From the NCBI RefSeq assembly GCF_003284965.1, contig NZ_QMEW01000002.1, positions 124,001 through 188,000 of the forward strand: 64,000 nt of DNA, read 5' to 3'. The DNA comes from Mycolicibacterium sp. GF69 (GTDB lineage Bacteria > Actinomycetota > Actinomycetes > Mycobacteriales > Mycobacteriaceae). Positions 1-7,737 of this stretch are shown in pieces. The position numbers and the translations under genes were made by a program. Position 1 is the first letter of the stretch. Each line of letters starts with the position of its first letter. The notes below the pieces were generated by a model, which had not been told where the DNA came from, made no database searches, and was given only the letters and a program-made list of their open reading frames with translations.

Positions 1-134
1 AAGTCCTTGCGCCACAACACGAGTTGAGCGCCGAGGCCCATGATGAGCAGCACCGCAGGATCGTTCGGGTCACCCATGTCCTCGTAGTGGATGTCGAGCT
101 CGCCGGATCTGGCGGTGCCGCTTCTGATCTGCAC
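1..134 (-). CDS. lipG: alpha/beta hydrolase, LipG-like (5' part only)
   Basis: This is the first 44 codons of a gene running off the left edge. The translation begins VQIRSGTARSGELDIHYED and continues to LLIMGLGAQLVLW, which is the beta-strand and oxyanion-hole start of an alpha/beta hydrolase. It closely resembles the complete hydrolase at 3240-4151. The GTG start shares one base with the TAG stop of the ABC1 kinase upstream, so the two are probably translationally coupled. The pair ABC1 kinase then hydrolase matches M. tuberculosis Rv0647c-lipG from memory. The catalytic serine and histidine lie outside the window, so substrate cannot be judged. Confidence 0.75.
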   Translation of the reverse strand, partial: MQIRSGTARSGELDIHYEDMGDPNDPAVLLIMGLGAQLVLWRKD

Positions 135-1489
135 TACGCCTCGAGCTCTTCGGAGTGTTCCCTGCTGACCTCGACCATGAAGTTGGCGAAATAGCCGGTC
201 AGCTGCGGATCCGACATCATCTGCCACTTCGGCGCGAGCAGCTTCATATAGCGCTCCACGTAGAGGAACTGTTTACCGATCAGCACCAGTTCGCGCGGCA
301 GCTTGACGTCGTAGGCGTCGGCCAGCGTGGACAGCTGCTTGCCGAGCTCGGCGTAACTCATGTCGCCCAGCGTCGACATCGTCAGCGGCGTCGCGAACTT
401 CTCCAGGTCCTTGGCGGCCTGCGCCTCGGGCTTCATGGTGCCGACCGCGCCCATCAGCACGACTATCTTGCCGGCCGAGGCGTGGTCCTTCTTCACCAGC
501 AGCGCGTACACCAGTTCCCTCAGCAGCCAGCGGGTGCGCGGGTCGATGCGGCCCATGATGCCGAAGTCGAAGAACACGATCTTGCCGTCGTCGTCGACAT
601 AGAGGTTGCCGGCGTGCAGGTCGCCGTGGAACAGGCCGTGGCGCAGACCGCCTTCGAACACGCTGAACAGCAGGGCCTTCACCAGCTCGGTGCCGTCGAA
701 ACCCTTCTGGCGGATGGCTTTCACGTCGTCGATGCGGGTGCCCTGGATGCGTTCCATGGTCAGCACCCGCTCGCTGGTGAGGTCCCAGTAGACCTGCGGC
801 ACACGGATGTTCTCCCCCAGCGGGGAGGCGTGCATATGCGACACCCACGCATCCATCGACTGCGCCTCGAGCCGGAAATCGAGCTCCTCGGCGAGGTTGT
901 CGGCGAAGTCGGCGACGACGTCCTGCGCGCTGAGGCGCTGACCGAGTTTGGCGAACTCCACCAGGCGCGCGCCCCGCTTGAGGATCTGCAGGTCCGCGGC
1001 GACCCGTCGGCGGATGCCGGGGCGCTGGATCTTGACGACTACCTCCTCGCCGCTGTGCAGCGTCGCGTAGTGCACTTGCGCGATCGAGGCGGACGCGAAC
1101 GGCGTCTCGTCGAAGCTCTTGAACAGGTTCGCGGGTTCGTCGCCGAGATCCTCGACGAACAGTTTGTGCACCTCTTTGGGGTCCGCGGGCGGTACACGGT
1201 CGAGCAGGCTGCGAAACTCTTTCGACAGTTGCTCGCCGAAGGCGCCTGGACTCGACGCGATGATCTGCCCGAACTTGACGTAGGTGGGTCCCAGGTCGGC
1301 GAACGTCTGCGGGATCTGCTTGATGATCTTCTGCTGAAGCGAACCGCGACCGGTGATCGTCGAGACGACCCGCGCGCCGGTGCGGGTTACCTGCCAACCC
1401 GTTGCCCCGACGCGAGCAGCCTCGATGGGCAGCGGGACCCGGTCCAGCCTGGCTCCGTCGCGGTGCTGCGTCTTTCGCGTGGCACTCAT
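134..1489 (-). CDS. ABC1/UbiB family atypical protein kinase
   Basis: A 451-residue member of the ABC1/ADCK/UbiB kinase-like family. Family hallmarks are visible in order: a KxGQ motif (YVKFGQ, about residue 72), an alanine-rich nucleotide loop (ASASIAQVH, about 132), the VVVKIQRPG lysine (about 152), the catalytic loop HGDLHAGN (about 292) and the metal-binding DFG (about 310). UbiB-type proteins are linked to quinone-lipid metabolism. Mycobacteria use menaquinone, so the real role here is unknown. It lies 73 bp after the oxygenase gene upstream and overlaps the LipG-like hydrolase by one base, suggesting one minus-strand operon. It corresponds by order to Rv0647c. Confidence 0.88.
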   Translation of the reverse strand: MSATRKTQHRDGARLDRVPLPIEAARVGATGWQVTRTGARVVSTITGRGSLQQKIIKQIPQTFADLGPTYVKFGQIIASSPGAFGEQLSKEFRSLLDRVPPADPKEVHKLFVEDLGDEPANLFKSFDETPFASASIAQVHYATLHSGEEVVVKIQRPGIRRRVAADLQILKRGARLVEFAKLGQRLSAQDVVADFADNLAEELDFRLEAQSMDAWVSHMHASPLGENIRVPQVYWDLTSERVLTMERIQGTRIDDVKAIRQKGFDGTELVKALLFSVFEGGLRHGLFHGDLHAGNLYVDDDGKIVFFDFGIMGRIDPRTRWLLRELVYALLVKKDHASAGKIVVLMGAVGTMKPEAQAAKDLEKFATPLTMSTLGDMSYAELGKQLSTLADAYDVKLPRELVLIGKQFLYVERYMKLLAPKWQMMSDPQLTGYFANFMVEVSREHSEELEA

Positions 1490-1562
1490 AGTCTGCAGTG
1501 TCTCAAAATCGACCCTGGGCCGCGAAAAGCTGTGGACGGGCTCACAGTGGGCTGGTTTGCTC

Positions 1563-2561
1563 TCAGGCTTCGGCGAAACTGCGCTCGACCTCGTCGCGCG
1601 TACGCACCGGGTCGTCGCCGGGCTGGTACGTCGGCAGCGTATGCGGCACGTCGGTGCCCGCCGCGACCCTGGCCTGCGCCTGCCGGAACTCCGGAATCGG
1701 CCCCTGGGCCAGGTGCAGGCCGTTGATCACCGACCAGACGGTGGCTCGCCGGGCGGTGCACTCGACGATGTTGGGGTCCTTGTGCTGGATCAGCTGTTTG
1801 GCCCAGCGCGGCATGGTGTCGCGGATGGCCCAGTTGATCGCGCTCTGCGCCAACGGCAATCCCGGGCCCGTTGCCACCGCCGTACCGTGTGTCACGGCCA
1901 GTCGCGGCAAGTAGGACTGAAGGCACTCGGCGACCTCGGCCTTGGTCTCCGGCAGGTCGGTTCCGCCCAGTGCATGACCGACCCGCACGAACTCCCGGTA
2001 GTAGCGATCGATCTTCTTGCCGCGCAACGGGTTCGGATGGTAAAGCTCGTGTGCGGTGGCCAGGCCCCAGACCACGGTGGCGTAGTTCCACCGCAGCCAG
2101 TCCGGGTCGTCGGCGTCATAACGGGCACCGTCCGGCCGCGTGCCCTTGATGGTGTGATGCATCGACCGCACCGCGTGTGCCAGTCGCTCGGCGGTCTCGG
2201 TGGACCCGTAGGCCGTGCCGATGAAAAATGCGATCGAGTGGCCGAGGCGTACCGCCGCACCCTTCGGATCGATCTCGGGCCGGCCGACGCCCTGCTCGTC
2301 GCGCTTGACCAGCCGCGAGTGGTGCATGCCCATCCAGTAGATCGAGGGGTCGAGTCGTTCCATGAACGCCGCGCACTGCAGACCGAAGATCAGCGCCTGC
2401 ATGTGTGAGTGCACATGCCAGACGGCGCTGCCCGGGCCGAACCACCCCGGGTCGCCCACCGGCGCCGCGAACTCCATACCGCGGAAGTAGTTGCGTCGGA
2501 CGTCCTTGTCGAAGCGCTGATTGAGGAACTCCCCGATGAACTGGTGTGGCAGCAGAATCAC
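1563..2561 (-). CDS. MpaB/DUF2236-type oxygenase-like protein
   Basis: A 332-residue protein of the oxygenase MpaB / rubber-oxygenase (DUF2236) family. These are heme-associated helical proteins, and most mycobacterial members have no known substrate. Visible features include histidine-rich helices with HVHSHMQ (about residue 49) and MHHSRL (about 79), and a WLRWNYATVVWGL segment (about 152) typical of the family. The start is GTG at 2561, preceded by GAGGAG at a suitable distance. It is divergently transcribed from a TetR regulator across a palindromic site, and lies just upstream of the ABC1 kinase on the same strand. Family assignment is from recall, and function is not inferred further. 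Confidence 0.75.
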   Translation of the reverse strand: MILLPHQFIGEFLNQRFDKDVRRNYFRGMEFAAPVGDPGWFGPGSAVWHVHSHMQALIFGLQCAAFMERLDPSIYWMGMHHSRLVKRDEQGVGRPEIDPKGAAVRLGHSIAFFIGTAYGSTETAERLAHAVRSMHHTIKGTRPDGARYDADDPDWLRWNYATVVWGLATAHELYHPNPLRGKKIDRYYREFVRVGHALGGTDLPETKAEVAECLQSYLPRLAVTHGTAVATGPGLPLAQSAINWAIRDTMPRWAKQLIQHKDPNIVECTARRATVWSVINGLHLAQGPIPEFRQAQARVAAGTDVPHTLPTYQPGDDPVRTRDEVERSFAEA

Positions 2562-2581
2562 GTCGGCTCCTCGAATCCCGA

Positions 2582-2635
2582 ACTCTGGTCACGGCTGTAG
2601 CCAGAATACATTTTGGTCACGTATGTGACCAGAGT
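2582..2635. promoter_or_regulatory. candidate TetR operator with repeated half-sites
   Basis: A perfect inverted repeat TGGTCAC-GTAT-GTGACCA spans 2614-2631. A third arm, ACTCTGGTCAC at 2582-2592, is the exact reverse complement of GTGACCAGAGT at 2625-2635. The cluster sits between the divergent oxygenase and TetR genes, so it probably binds the TetR protein and controls both. Confidence 0.6.
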
Positions 2636-2662
2636 CGACGGTCATCGGCCTACGCTGAAGCG

Positions 2663-3259
2663 GTGTCGAGTCCCACCCGATGGGCCGGCGTGCCGCTGAC
2701 GGACCGCCGCGCAGAGCGCCGCGCGCAGTTGATCGACGCCGCCTTTCGGCTGTTTGGTGAGGGTGGCGAGACCGCGGTGTCGGTGCGCTCGGTGTGCCGG
2801 GCAGGCGGACTGAACACGCGGTACTTCTACGAGAGCTTCGCCGACGTCGACGATCTGCTTGGTGCGGTGTACGACCAGGTGAGCGCCCAGTTGGCCGAGG
2901 CGGTCGAGGCCGCGATGTCGCGGGCGGGCAATTCGTTGCGGGCCAGGACGCGTGCGGGTATCGCCGCGGTGCTCGGCTTCAGTTCCGAGGATCCCCGCCG
3001 CGGCCGGGTGCTGTTCACCGACGCGCGATCGAACCCGGTGTTGGCGGCGCGTCGGGCCGCGACGCAGGATCTGCTGCGCGAAGGCGTGCTGACCGAGGGC
3101 TCGCGGCTGCAACCGGAGGCCGATTCGGTCGCAGCCCAGGTCGGCGCGGCGATGTACACCGGCGCGATGGCCGAACTGGCCCAGCAGTGGCTGTCGGGCC
3201 GGCTGGGCACCGACCTCGATGCGGTCGTCGAACACGCCGTCAGTCAGGTGCTGCGATAG
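2663..3259 (+). CDS. TetR family transcriptional regulator
   Basis: A 198-residue TetR-type repressor. The N-terminal helix-turn-helix is clear: RRAQLIDAAFRLFGEGG followed by SVRSVCRAGGLNTRYFYESF at about residues 20-60, then a variable ligand-binding domain. The frame stays open upstream to 2546, but the TetR domain fits the GTG at 2663. TACGCT at 2651-2656 lies six bases before that GTG, which fits a leaderless mRNA. The gene is divergent from the MpaB-type oxygenase, and its 3' end overlaps the convergent hydrolase by 20 bp. It probably represses the oxygenase operon and itself. The inducer is unknown. Confidence 0.85.
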   Translation: MSSPTRWAGVPLTDRRAERRAQLIDAAFRLFGEGGETAVSVRSVCRAGGLNTRYFYESFADVDDLLGAVYDQVSAQLAEAVEAAMSRAGNSLRARTRAGIAAVLGFSSEDPRRGRVLFTDARSNPVLAARRAATQDLLREGVLTEGSRLQPEADSVAAQVGAAMYTGAMAELAQQWLSGRLGTDLDAVVEHAVSQVLR

Positions 3260-4151
3260 CGAAGTTCTCCGTCAGCGCCCCGACGACCGGACCCCACACC
3301 GGCTCGGGGAGGTCATGGCCCATCCCGTCGACGACGACATAGCGTGCGCCGTCGACGGCTTTGGCGACGTTGCGGCCGTTGCGCGGACGCACCATCGGGT
3401 CTTTCGAGCCGTGGACGACGACGGTCGGCGCGCTGATGCGCCGGGTGTAGCGCAGCAGGCTTCCGGTGCCGAGTATCGCGTCGAACTGACGCAGCATGCC
3501 CTGCGGATAATCGCTGCGCGCCCGCAGCTCGCGCACCCGTCGGTGCAATTGTTCAACCGGCGGCAGAAAGTTCGGCCCGTTGATGATCGCGATGTTGCGC
3601 ACCTCGTGTGCCAGTCGCTGCTCTATGGGCGCATCCCTGGCCGGCGCGCCGAATGCCAGTCGGATCACCCGCAGCGTGGGCACCGAGGAGAACGGTGTGC
3701 CCGCACTGGTCATCACCAACCCGAGCGACCGCACCCGCTCGGGATGGCGGCCCGCGAGTATCTGGGCGATCATCCCGCCCATCGACGCCCCGACGATGTG
3801 CGCACGGGCGATGCCGAGGTGATCGAGCAGGCCGCGGACGTCCTCGGCGAGGTCGACGAGCGTGTACGGGACCGGACTGCCGCGGCCGAGCAGATACCGC
3901 AGCACCCGCGGATACACCGAACCGTCGGCGCGCTGACCGTCGAGCTTCGTCGAAAGGCCCGTGTCGCGGTGGTCGAACCGGATCACCCGGTGACCGTGTC
4001 CGACCAACCGTGCGCAGAACCCGTCCGGCCACATCGGCAACTGCGCGCCGACACCCATGATGAGCAGCACCGGCGGATTGCGCGGGTCGCCGAGGTCCTC
4101 GTAGAACAGTTCGACGTCCCCGCAGTCGGCGGTGCCGCTACGTACCTGCAT
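3240..4151 (-). CDS. alpha/beta hydrolase, LipG-like
   Basis: A complete 303-residue alpha/beta hydrolase. The strand and oxyanion-hole region is LLIMGVGAQLPMW (about residue 29), the nucleophile elbow is GASMGG (about 121), and the catalytic acid and histidine are likely in VVHGSKDPM and GMGHDLP near the C-terminus. The closest visible relative is the truncated hydrolase at the left window edge, so these are probably paralogues bracketing the oxygenase/ABC1 operon. Its 3' end overlaps the TetR gene by 20 bp tail to tail. Esterase or lipase activity is likely, but the substrate cannot be read from sequence. Confidence 0.85.
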   Translation of the reverse strand: MQVRSGTADCGDVELFYEDLGDPRNPPVLLIMGVGAQLPMWPDGFCARLVGHGHRVIRFDHRDTGLSTKLDGQRADGSVYPRVLRYLLGRGSPVPYTLVDLAEDVRGLLDHLGIARAHIVGASMGGMIAQILAGRHPERVRSLGLVMTSAGTPFSSVPTLRVIRLAFGAPARDAPIEQRLAHEVRNIAIINGPNFLPPVEQLHRRVRELRARSDYPQGMLRQFDAILGTGSLLRYTRRISAPTVVVHGSKDPMVRPRNGRNVAKAVDGARYVVVDGMGHDLPEPVWGPVVGALTENFAIAAPD

Positions 4152-4161
4152 ACCGAGTTTT

Positions 4162-4773
4162 CTACACCTGCCCGTTCACCGGCGCCTTGCCCCACGGCGT
4201 CAGCCACGGTGTCGGAGCCCAGTCCTCGAGCCCGGCCACCAGCTCGTAAAGCGTTGCACCGTCGATGGTTTCGCGGATGATATCGGCCTGTCCGGCGTGC
4301 CGGGCCAGCTCTTCGATCAGGTGGAAGATCACCCAGCGCGCCGACCACGCCGCAACGTCCTTCGGAAACCACGGGACGTGCTGCGGAATCGGTACCGCGA
4401 CGCCGAGATCCACGGTGTCGATCAACCGGAGGGTCTCGGCGTTCTGCTCGTCGAACCGGGCGAGGATTTCGGCGAGGGTCTCGTCCTCGCGCATGACGAA
4501 TTCGTCGCGATAGTCGTTCTGCTGGGCTTCCATCGGGTGCTTGTCGTTCTCGGTCATCTCCGGCGCCGCCGCGACCCGCTCCATCCAGCCGCGCTGGCAG
4601 TTGGTGACGTGTTTGATCAAGCCGCCGATCGACAGAGCGCTGACCGACGGGGCCGACCGCGCCTGTTCGTCGGTCAACCCGAACGCGACGGCGTGGAACG
4701 CATACTGCTGCGCGGCGAGATACTCACGCAGACCCTCGCGTTCGTCGGCGACGGGTGGGGGCATTGCAGGCAT
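4162..4773 (-). CDS. DinB family protein (DUF664-like)
   Basis: A 203-residue protein of the DinB/DUF664 metal-dependent helical-bundle superfamily. Likely metal-ligand histidines occur in GLIKHVTNCQRGW (about residue 51) and EELARHAGQADIIRE (about 165), the usual three-histidine spacing. The start is ATG 4773 because AAGGGAAA precedes it and the DinB fold begins there, although the frame is open further upstream. Only two bases separate it from the stop of the preceding DinB gene, so the two form an operon. Related actinobacterial proteins include thiol transferases for mycothiol or bacillithiol, but that role is not demonstrated here. Confidence 0.82.
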   Translation of the reverse strand: MPAMPPPVADEREGLREYLAAQQYAFHAVAFGLTDEQARSAPSVSALSIGGLIKHVTNCQRGWMERVAAAPEMTENDKHPMEAQQNDYRDEFVMREDETLAEILARFDEQNAETLRLIDTVDLGVAVPIPQHVPWFPKDVAAWSARWVIFHLIEELARHAGQADIIRETIDGATLYELVAGLEDWAPTPWLTPWGKAPVNGQV

Positions 4774-4775
4774 AC

Positions 4776-5306
4776 TCAATTTCCCTTCGGGGTGGTGTGG
4801 GCGTAAAGGTCGCGAATACAAGCTATTTCGGCGCCGTGGTGGATGAACTCGCGGTTGATGTGGAGTACCAGCGTGATGAGCGGGCGATCGGCGTAGGGGC
4901 CTTCGGCGGCACCGCACGGCCGGTTCAGCTCATCGTCGGACAATGCGCGCACACCGTCGATCCAGGTGCCGTACTGCTCGTCGAGCTGTCTGAGCGCGGT
5001 CGCGGCATCCCTGGCGTAGGGCCACGACTGGTAGTCGGCGGGCGGCGCGCCGAAATGGCTGTGGTTGCGCATCGCGAACACGCCGACGATGACGTGGGCG
5101 AGGCGCCAGGCGATCGTGGTGAACGGTGCCGGTTCGGGTGCGGGATAGGCGAAATCGATCGAACCGTCTGGGTGCACGGTCCAGCCGTCGGGCACCGGCT
5201 GCCAGAAGTACTCGTCGTCGGTCAGTCCCTCGAACCTGGGGCGCAGGGAGTGTGTCCAATGAAAGTCGGCCTGCTCGGCCAGTTCGTCGGTGATCTGGAT
5301 GCCCAT
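4776..5306 (-). CDS. DinB family protein
   Basis: A 176-residue DinB-like helical-bundle protein, first gene of a two-gene DinB operon. Candidate metal-binding histidines are in TIAWRLAHVIVG (about residue 70) and LVLHINREFIHHGAEIACIRDLY (about 155 onward). The ATG at 5306 follows a TATAAC-like -10 on the minus strand, beside the palindrome shared with the divergent WYL regulator. Two different DinB-fold genes in tandem under one WYL regulator suggest a stress- or small-molecule-responsive unit. The substrate is unknown. Confidence 0.82.
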   Translation of the reverse strand: MGIQITDELAEQADFHWTHSLRPRFEGLTDDEYFWQPVPDGWTVHPDGSIDFAYPAPEPAPFTTIAWRLAHVIVGVFAMRNHSHFGAPPADYQSWPYARDAATALRQLDEQYGTWIDGVRALSDDELNRPCGAAEGPYADRPLITLVLHINREFIHHGAEIACIRDLYAHTTPKGN

Positions 5307-5326
5307 ACGATCAGTCTGACAGGGTT

Positions 5327-5347
5327 ATAGGACTGTTTCAGTCCTAT
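5327..5347. promoter_or_regulatory. candidate WYL-regulator operator palindrome
   Basis: The perfect inverted repeat ATAGGACTG-TTT-CAGTCCTAT lies between the divergent DinB operon and the WYL regulator. Its left end overlaps the likely -10 of the DinB promoter (TATAAC on the minus strand). It is the natural binding site for the adjacent regulator. Confidence 0.6.
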
Positions 5348-5367
5348 GACTGTGGCAGGCTCTGAAC

Positions 5368-6327
5368 ATGGCCGAAACCACCGGCAGGGTGCTGGCGCTG
5401 CTCGGGCTGCTGCAGTCGCGTCGGGTGTGGACCAGCGACGAGCTCGCCGAGCGGCTTTCTGTGACCACCCGCAGCGTGCGGCGCGACGTGGAACGGCTGC
5501 GCGACCTCGGCTACCCCGTGCACGCCAGCAAGGGCCACGGCGGCGGTTACCAACTCGGGGCGGGTGCGGCGCTACCCCCGCTGCTCCTAGACCCCGACGA
5601 GGCCGTGGCGATGGCGGTCTGCCTGCGCTTGGCGGCGGGCGGGACGGTGGCGGGCGTCGGCGAATCCGCCTTGCGGGCGCTGAGCAAGCTCGACCAGGTG
5701 ATGCCGTCGCGGCTCCGGTCTCAGGTGGCGGCGGTGCACGATTCGACCGTCACGCTGACCGCGCGGTCCGCCGATGCACCCGTCGAACCCCAGCTGTTGA
5801 TGACGCTGGCCCGCGCCTGCCGCGACCACGAACACGTCACCATCGACTATGTCGACATCCGCGGCAACTCAACCCACCGACGCCTCGAGCCCTATCGACT
5901 GGTGACCACCGGGCGGCGCTGGTATCTGCTGGCCTACGACCGCGACAAACAGGACTGGCGCAGCCTGCGACTGGACCGGATGTCCGAGGTGCGGGCCGCG
6001 GGCAGCACGTTCGCGCCCCGCGACGCGCCCGACGCCGCGACCTACGTGCGACGCTCGATCAGCAGCTCGCCGTACCGGTATGTCGCGCGCGTCCGCTTCC
6101 GGGCATCCGAAGGTGTTCTGGCGCAGCACTTCTCGCCGGCATCGGCGACGATCGAGCCCGACGGCCCCGACGCGTGCATCGTCACCGCCGGTGCCGACGA
6201 CCCCGAACGCATGGTGCTCTACTTCGCGACGGTGGGCGCTGACTTCGAGGTTCTCGAGCCGCCGGAAGTGGTCGGGGCGGTCGAGACGGTCGCCCAGCGG
6301 CTGCGGCGTTCGGTCCTCAGCCGGTGA
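5368..6327 (+). CDS. HTH/WYL-domain transcriptional regulator
   Basis: A 319-residue YafY-type regulator. An N-terminal winged HTH (RVWTSDELAERLSVTTRSVRR, residues 16-36) is followed by a WYL domain (about 140-215: HVTIDYVDIRG, RLEPYRLVTTGRRWYLLAYD) and a C-terminal WCX extension. WYL domains sense ligands, often nucleic acids or nucleotides. The gene is divergent from the two DinB genes with a perfect palindrome between them, so it most likely regulates that operon. Its 3' end overlaps the convergent nucleotidyltransferase-like gene by 11 bp. Confidence 0.88.
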   Translation: MAETTGRVLALLGLLQSRRVWTSDELAERLSVTTRSVRRDVERLRDLGYPVHASKGHGGGYQLGAGAALPPLLLDPDEAVAMAVCLRLAAGGTVAGVGESALRALSKLDQVMPSRLRSQVAAVHDSTVTLTARSADAPVEPQLLMTLARACRDHEHVTIDYVDIRGNSTHRRLEPYRLVTTGRRWYLLAYDRDKQDWRSLRLDRMSEVRAAGSTFAPRDAPDAATYVRRSISSSPYRYVARVRFRASEGVLAQHFSPASATIEPDGPDACIVTAGADDPERMVLYFATVGADFEVLEPPEVVGAVETVAQRLRRSVLSR

Positions 6328-6904
6328 GTTCCAGACGGTCGGCGAGCACCAGGAATGCCGCGGCGAACGGGTTTTCCGCGGTGTCCGCGCGGATCCGCCC
6401 CCAGTCCACCTGTTCACGCACCGCCCGAACGCCCGGCAACAGCGCGGCGAAGTCGCAGTGGTGTTCGTTGAGGGCGTTGAGCTTCTCGCGCAGCACGTCG
6501 GTGGGCTCCAGGACACGCATCCGGATGGCAAGCACGTCGTACTCGTCCGCGGCCAGGATGGAATCCTTGTCGACCGGGACACCGTTGAGCCGGTGCAGGA
6601 CGTCGATGACGAAATCGTCCTCGACACACGCCTTGAACAACCAGTCCTCAGGTGTGCGCTCGATGCGGAAGCCGGCCTCCGCCAACGTTGCCGCGGCTGT
6701 CTCGGTATCGGTTTCGGCGACCACGAAGTCGACGTCGTGCACGGGTTCCGGACCGCCGAACACCCACAGCGCGTAGCTGCCGGCCAGCGCGAACTCGGGA
6801 CCTTGCGCGCGCAGAGCCGACGCCGCTCGCTTGAGCGCGTCGCGCAGATCGTCGTTTCGCTGGGGCACTACTCTCCTGGGGCCGACTGATGGGCTAGCAG
6901 CCAT
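6317..6904 (-). CDS. nucleotidyltransferase-like protein
   Basis: A 195-residue protein with a nucleotidyltransferase-fold signature: GSYALWVFGG (about residue 42) followed by HDVDFVVAE (about 56), the GS-x(n)-DxD arrangement that binds metal and NTP. The rest resembles AbiEii / DUF6036-type minimal transferases. The ATG at 6904 is the annotated start. A GTG at 6868 preceded by AGGAGA is a credible alternative that removes 12 residues. There is no neighbouring antitoxin-like gene, so a toxin role is not supported. It is divergent from the EEP nuclease gene, whose start lies 18 bp away. Confidence 0.65.
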   Translation of the reverse strand: MAASPSVGPRRVVPQRNDDLRDALKRAASALRAQGPEFALAGSYALWVFGGPEPVHDVDFVVAETDTETAAATLAEAGFRIERTPEDWLFKACVEDDFVIDVLHRLNGVPVDKDSILAADEYDVLAIRMRVLEPTDVLREKLNALNEHHCDFAALLPGVRAVREQVDWGRIRADTAENPFAAAFLVLADRLELTG

Positions 6905-6910
6905 TGTGGG

Positions 6911-6916
6911 TAGCTA
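6911..6916 (+). promoter_or_regulatory. candidate -10 box, leaderless EEP gene
   Basis: TAGCTA lies six bases before the ATG at 6923, which would place transcription start at the start codon. It is inside a short inverted repeat GGGTA-GCTAG-TACCC (6908-6922). Confidence 0.45.
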
Positions 6917-6922
6917 GTACCC

Positions 6923-7699
6923 ATGCAGATGCGGATGGCCACCTTCAACATCTTGCACGGACGCAGCGTGCACGACGGCATGGTGCACCGAGACCGGCTC
7001 GTGGAGTCCGTGCGCGAACTCGACGCCGACATCCTCGCGCTGCAGGAGGTCGACCTCGATCAGCCGCGCTCGGGCATGGCCGACCTGACCGCCGTCGCCG
7101 CCGAGGCGATGGGTGCGGTGAGCCACCGCTTCGTTGCGGCGATCTCCGGCACTCCGGGCGCCACCTGGATGGCCGCGACGGGCCAGGAGCAACCGGGGAC
7201 CGCCGCCTACGGCATCGCGCTGCTGAGCCGGTTTCCCGCCGAGTCGTGGCAGGTGGTGCGGCTGCCGCGGATTCCGGTGCCGTTTCCGATGTATCTGCCA
7301 GGGCCGAACCGGGTCCAGATCGTCAACGAGGAGCCGCGCGCGGCGATGGTGGGGCAGCTGAACACTCCGCTGGGCCCGCTGACCGTCGCCAATACGCACC
7401 TGTCGTTCGTGCCGGGGTGGAACCGGGTGCAATTGCGGCGGCTGTTGCGCGATCTGCGGGGGTTCCCGGCACCACGAGTCCTGATGGGCGATCTGAACAT
7501 GGCGCCAGGCCCGGTCCGGCGCTGGACGAGGTTGCGTCCGCTCGCCTCGGCAATGACCTTCCCGGCCGAGGAGCCCGATCGGCAGCTCGATCACATCGTC
7601 ACCGACGACCGCGGTCTGCGGGTCCAGCGGTGCTGTGCGCCGTTGCTGCCGATCTCAGATCACCGCGCTCTGGTGGTCGACGTTTCCCGCGCCTCGTAA
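6923..7699 (+). CDS. endonuclease/exonuclease/phosphatase family protein
   Basis: A 258-residue EEP-superfamily phosphoesterase. The family active-site blocks appear in order: TFNILHG (about residue 7), LQEVD (about 40), NTHLSF (about 158), MGDLN (about 190) and SDHRAL (about 246). These supply the Asn, Glu, Asp and His of the metal-dependent DNase I-like site. No signal peptide is visible, so a cytoplasmic role is likely. Substrate (DNA, phospholipid head group or small phosphodiester) cannot be told. An alternative ATG lies two codons downstream. Confidence 0.85.
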   Translation: MQMRMATFNILHGRSVHDGMVHRDRLVESVRELDADILALQEVDLDQPRSGMADLTAVAAEAMGAVSHRFVAAISGTPGATWMAATGQEQPGTAAYGIALLSRFPAESWQVVRLPRIPVPFPMYLPGPNRVQIVNEEPRAAMVGQLNTPLGPLTVANTHLSFVPGWNRVQLRRLLRDLRGFPAPRVLMGDLNMAPGPVRRWTRLRPLASAMTFPAEEPDRQLDHIVTDDRGLRVQRCCAPLLPISDHRALVVDVSRAS

Positions 7700-7725
7700 T
7701 GCGACTGCTCGAACCGAACCGCACG

Positions 7726-7731
7726 TAGGGT
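7726..7731 (+). promoter_or_regulatory. candidate -10 box, leaderless mannosidase gene
   Basis: TAGGGT ends six bases before the GTG at 7738. This spacing is typical of leaderless mycobacterial transcripts and favours the GTG at 7738 over the in-frame TTG at 7732. Confidence 0.4.
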
Positions 7732-7737
7732 TTGGTT

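Noticed and set aside
155..1726. A 523-codon forward frame over the ABC1 kinase
   Set aside because: The minus-strand kinase has all catalytic motifs, and the forward frame has none.
6317..6904. Toxin of an AbiE-like toxin-antitoxin pair
   Set aside because: Only the nucleotidyltransferase-like protein is present, with no partner antitoxin gene beside it.
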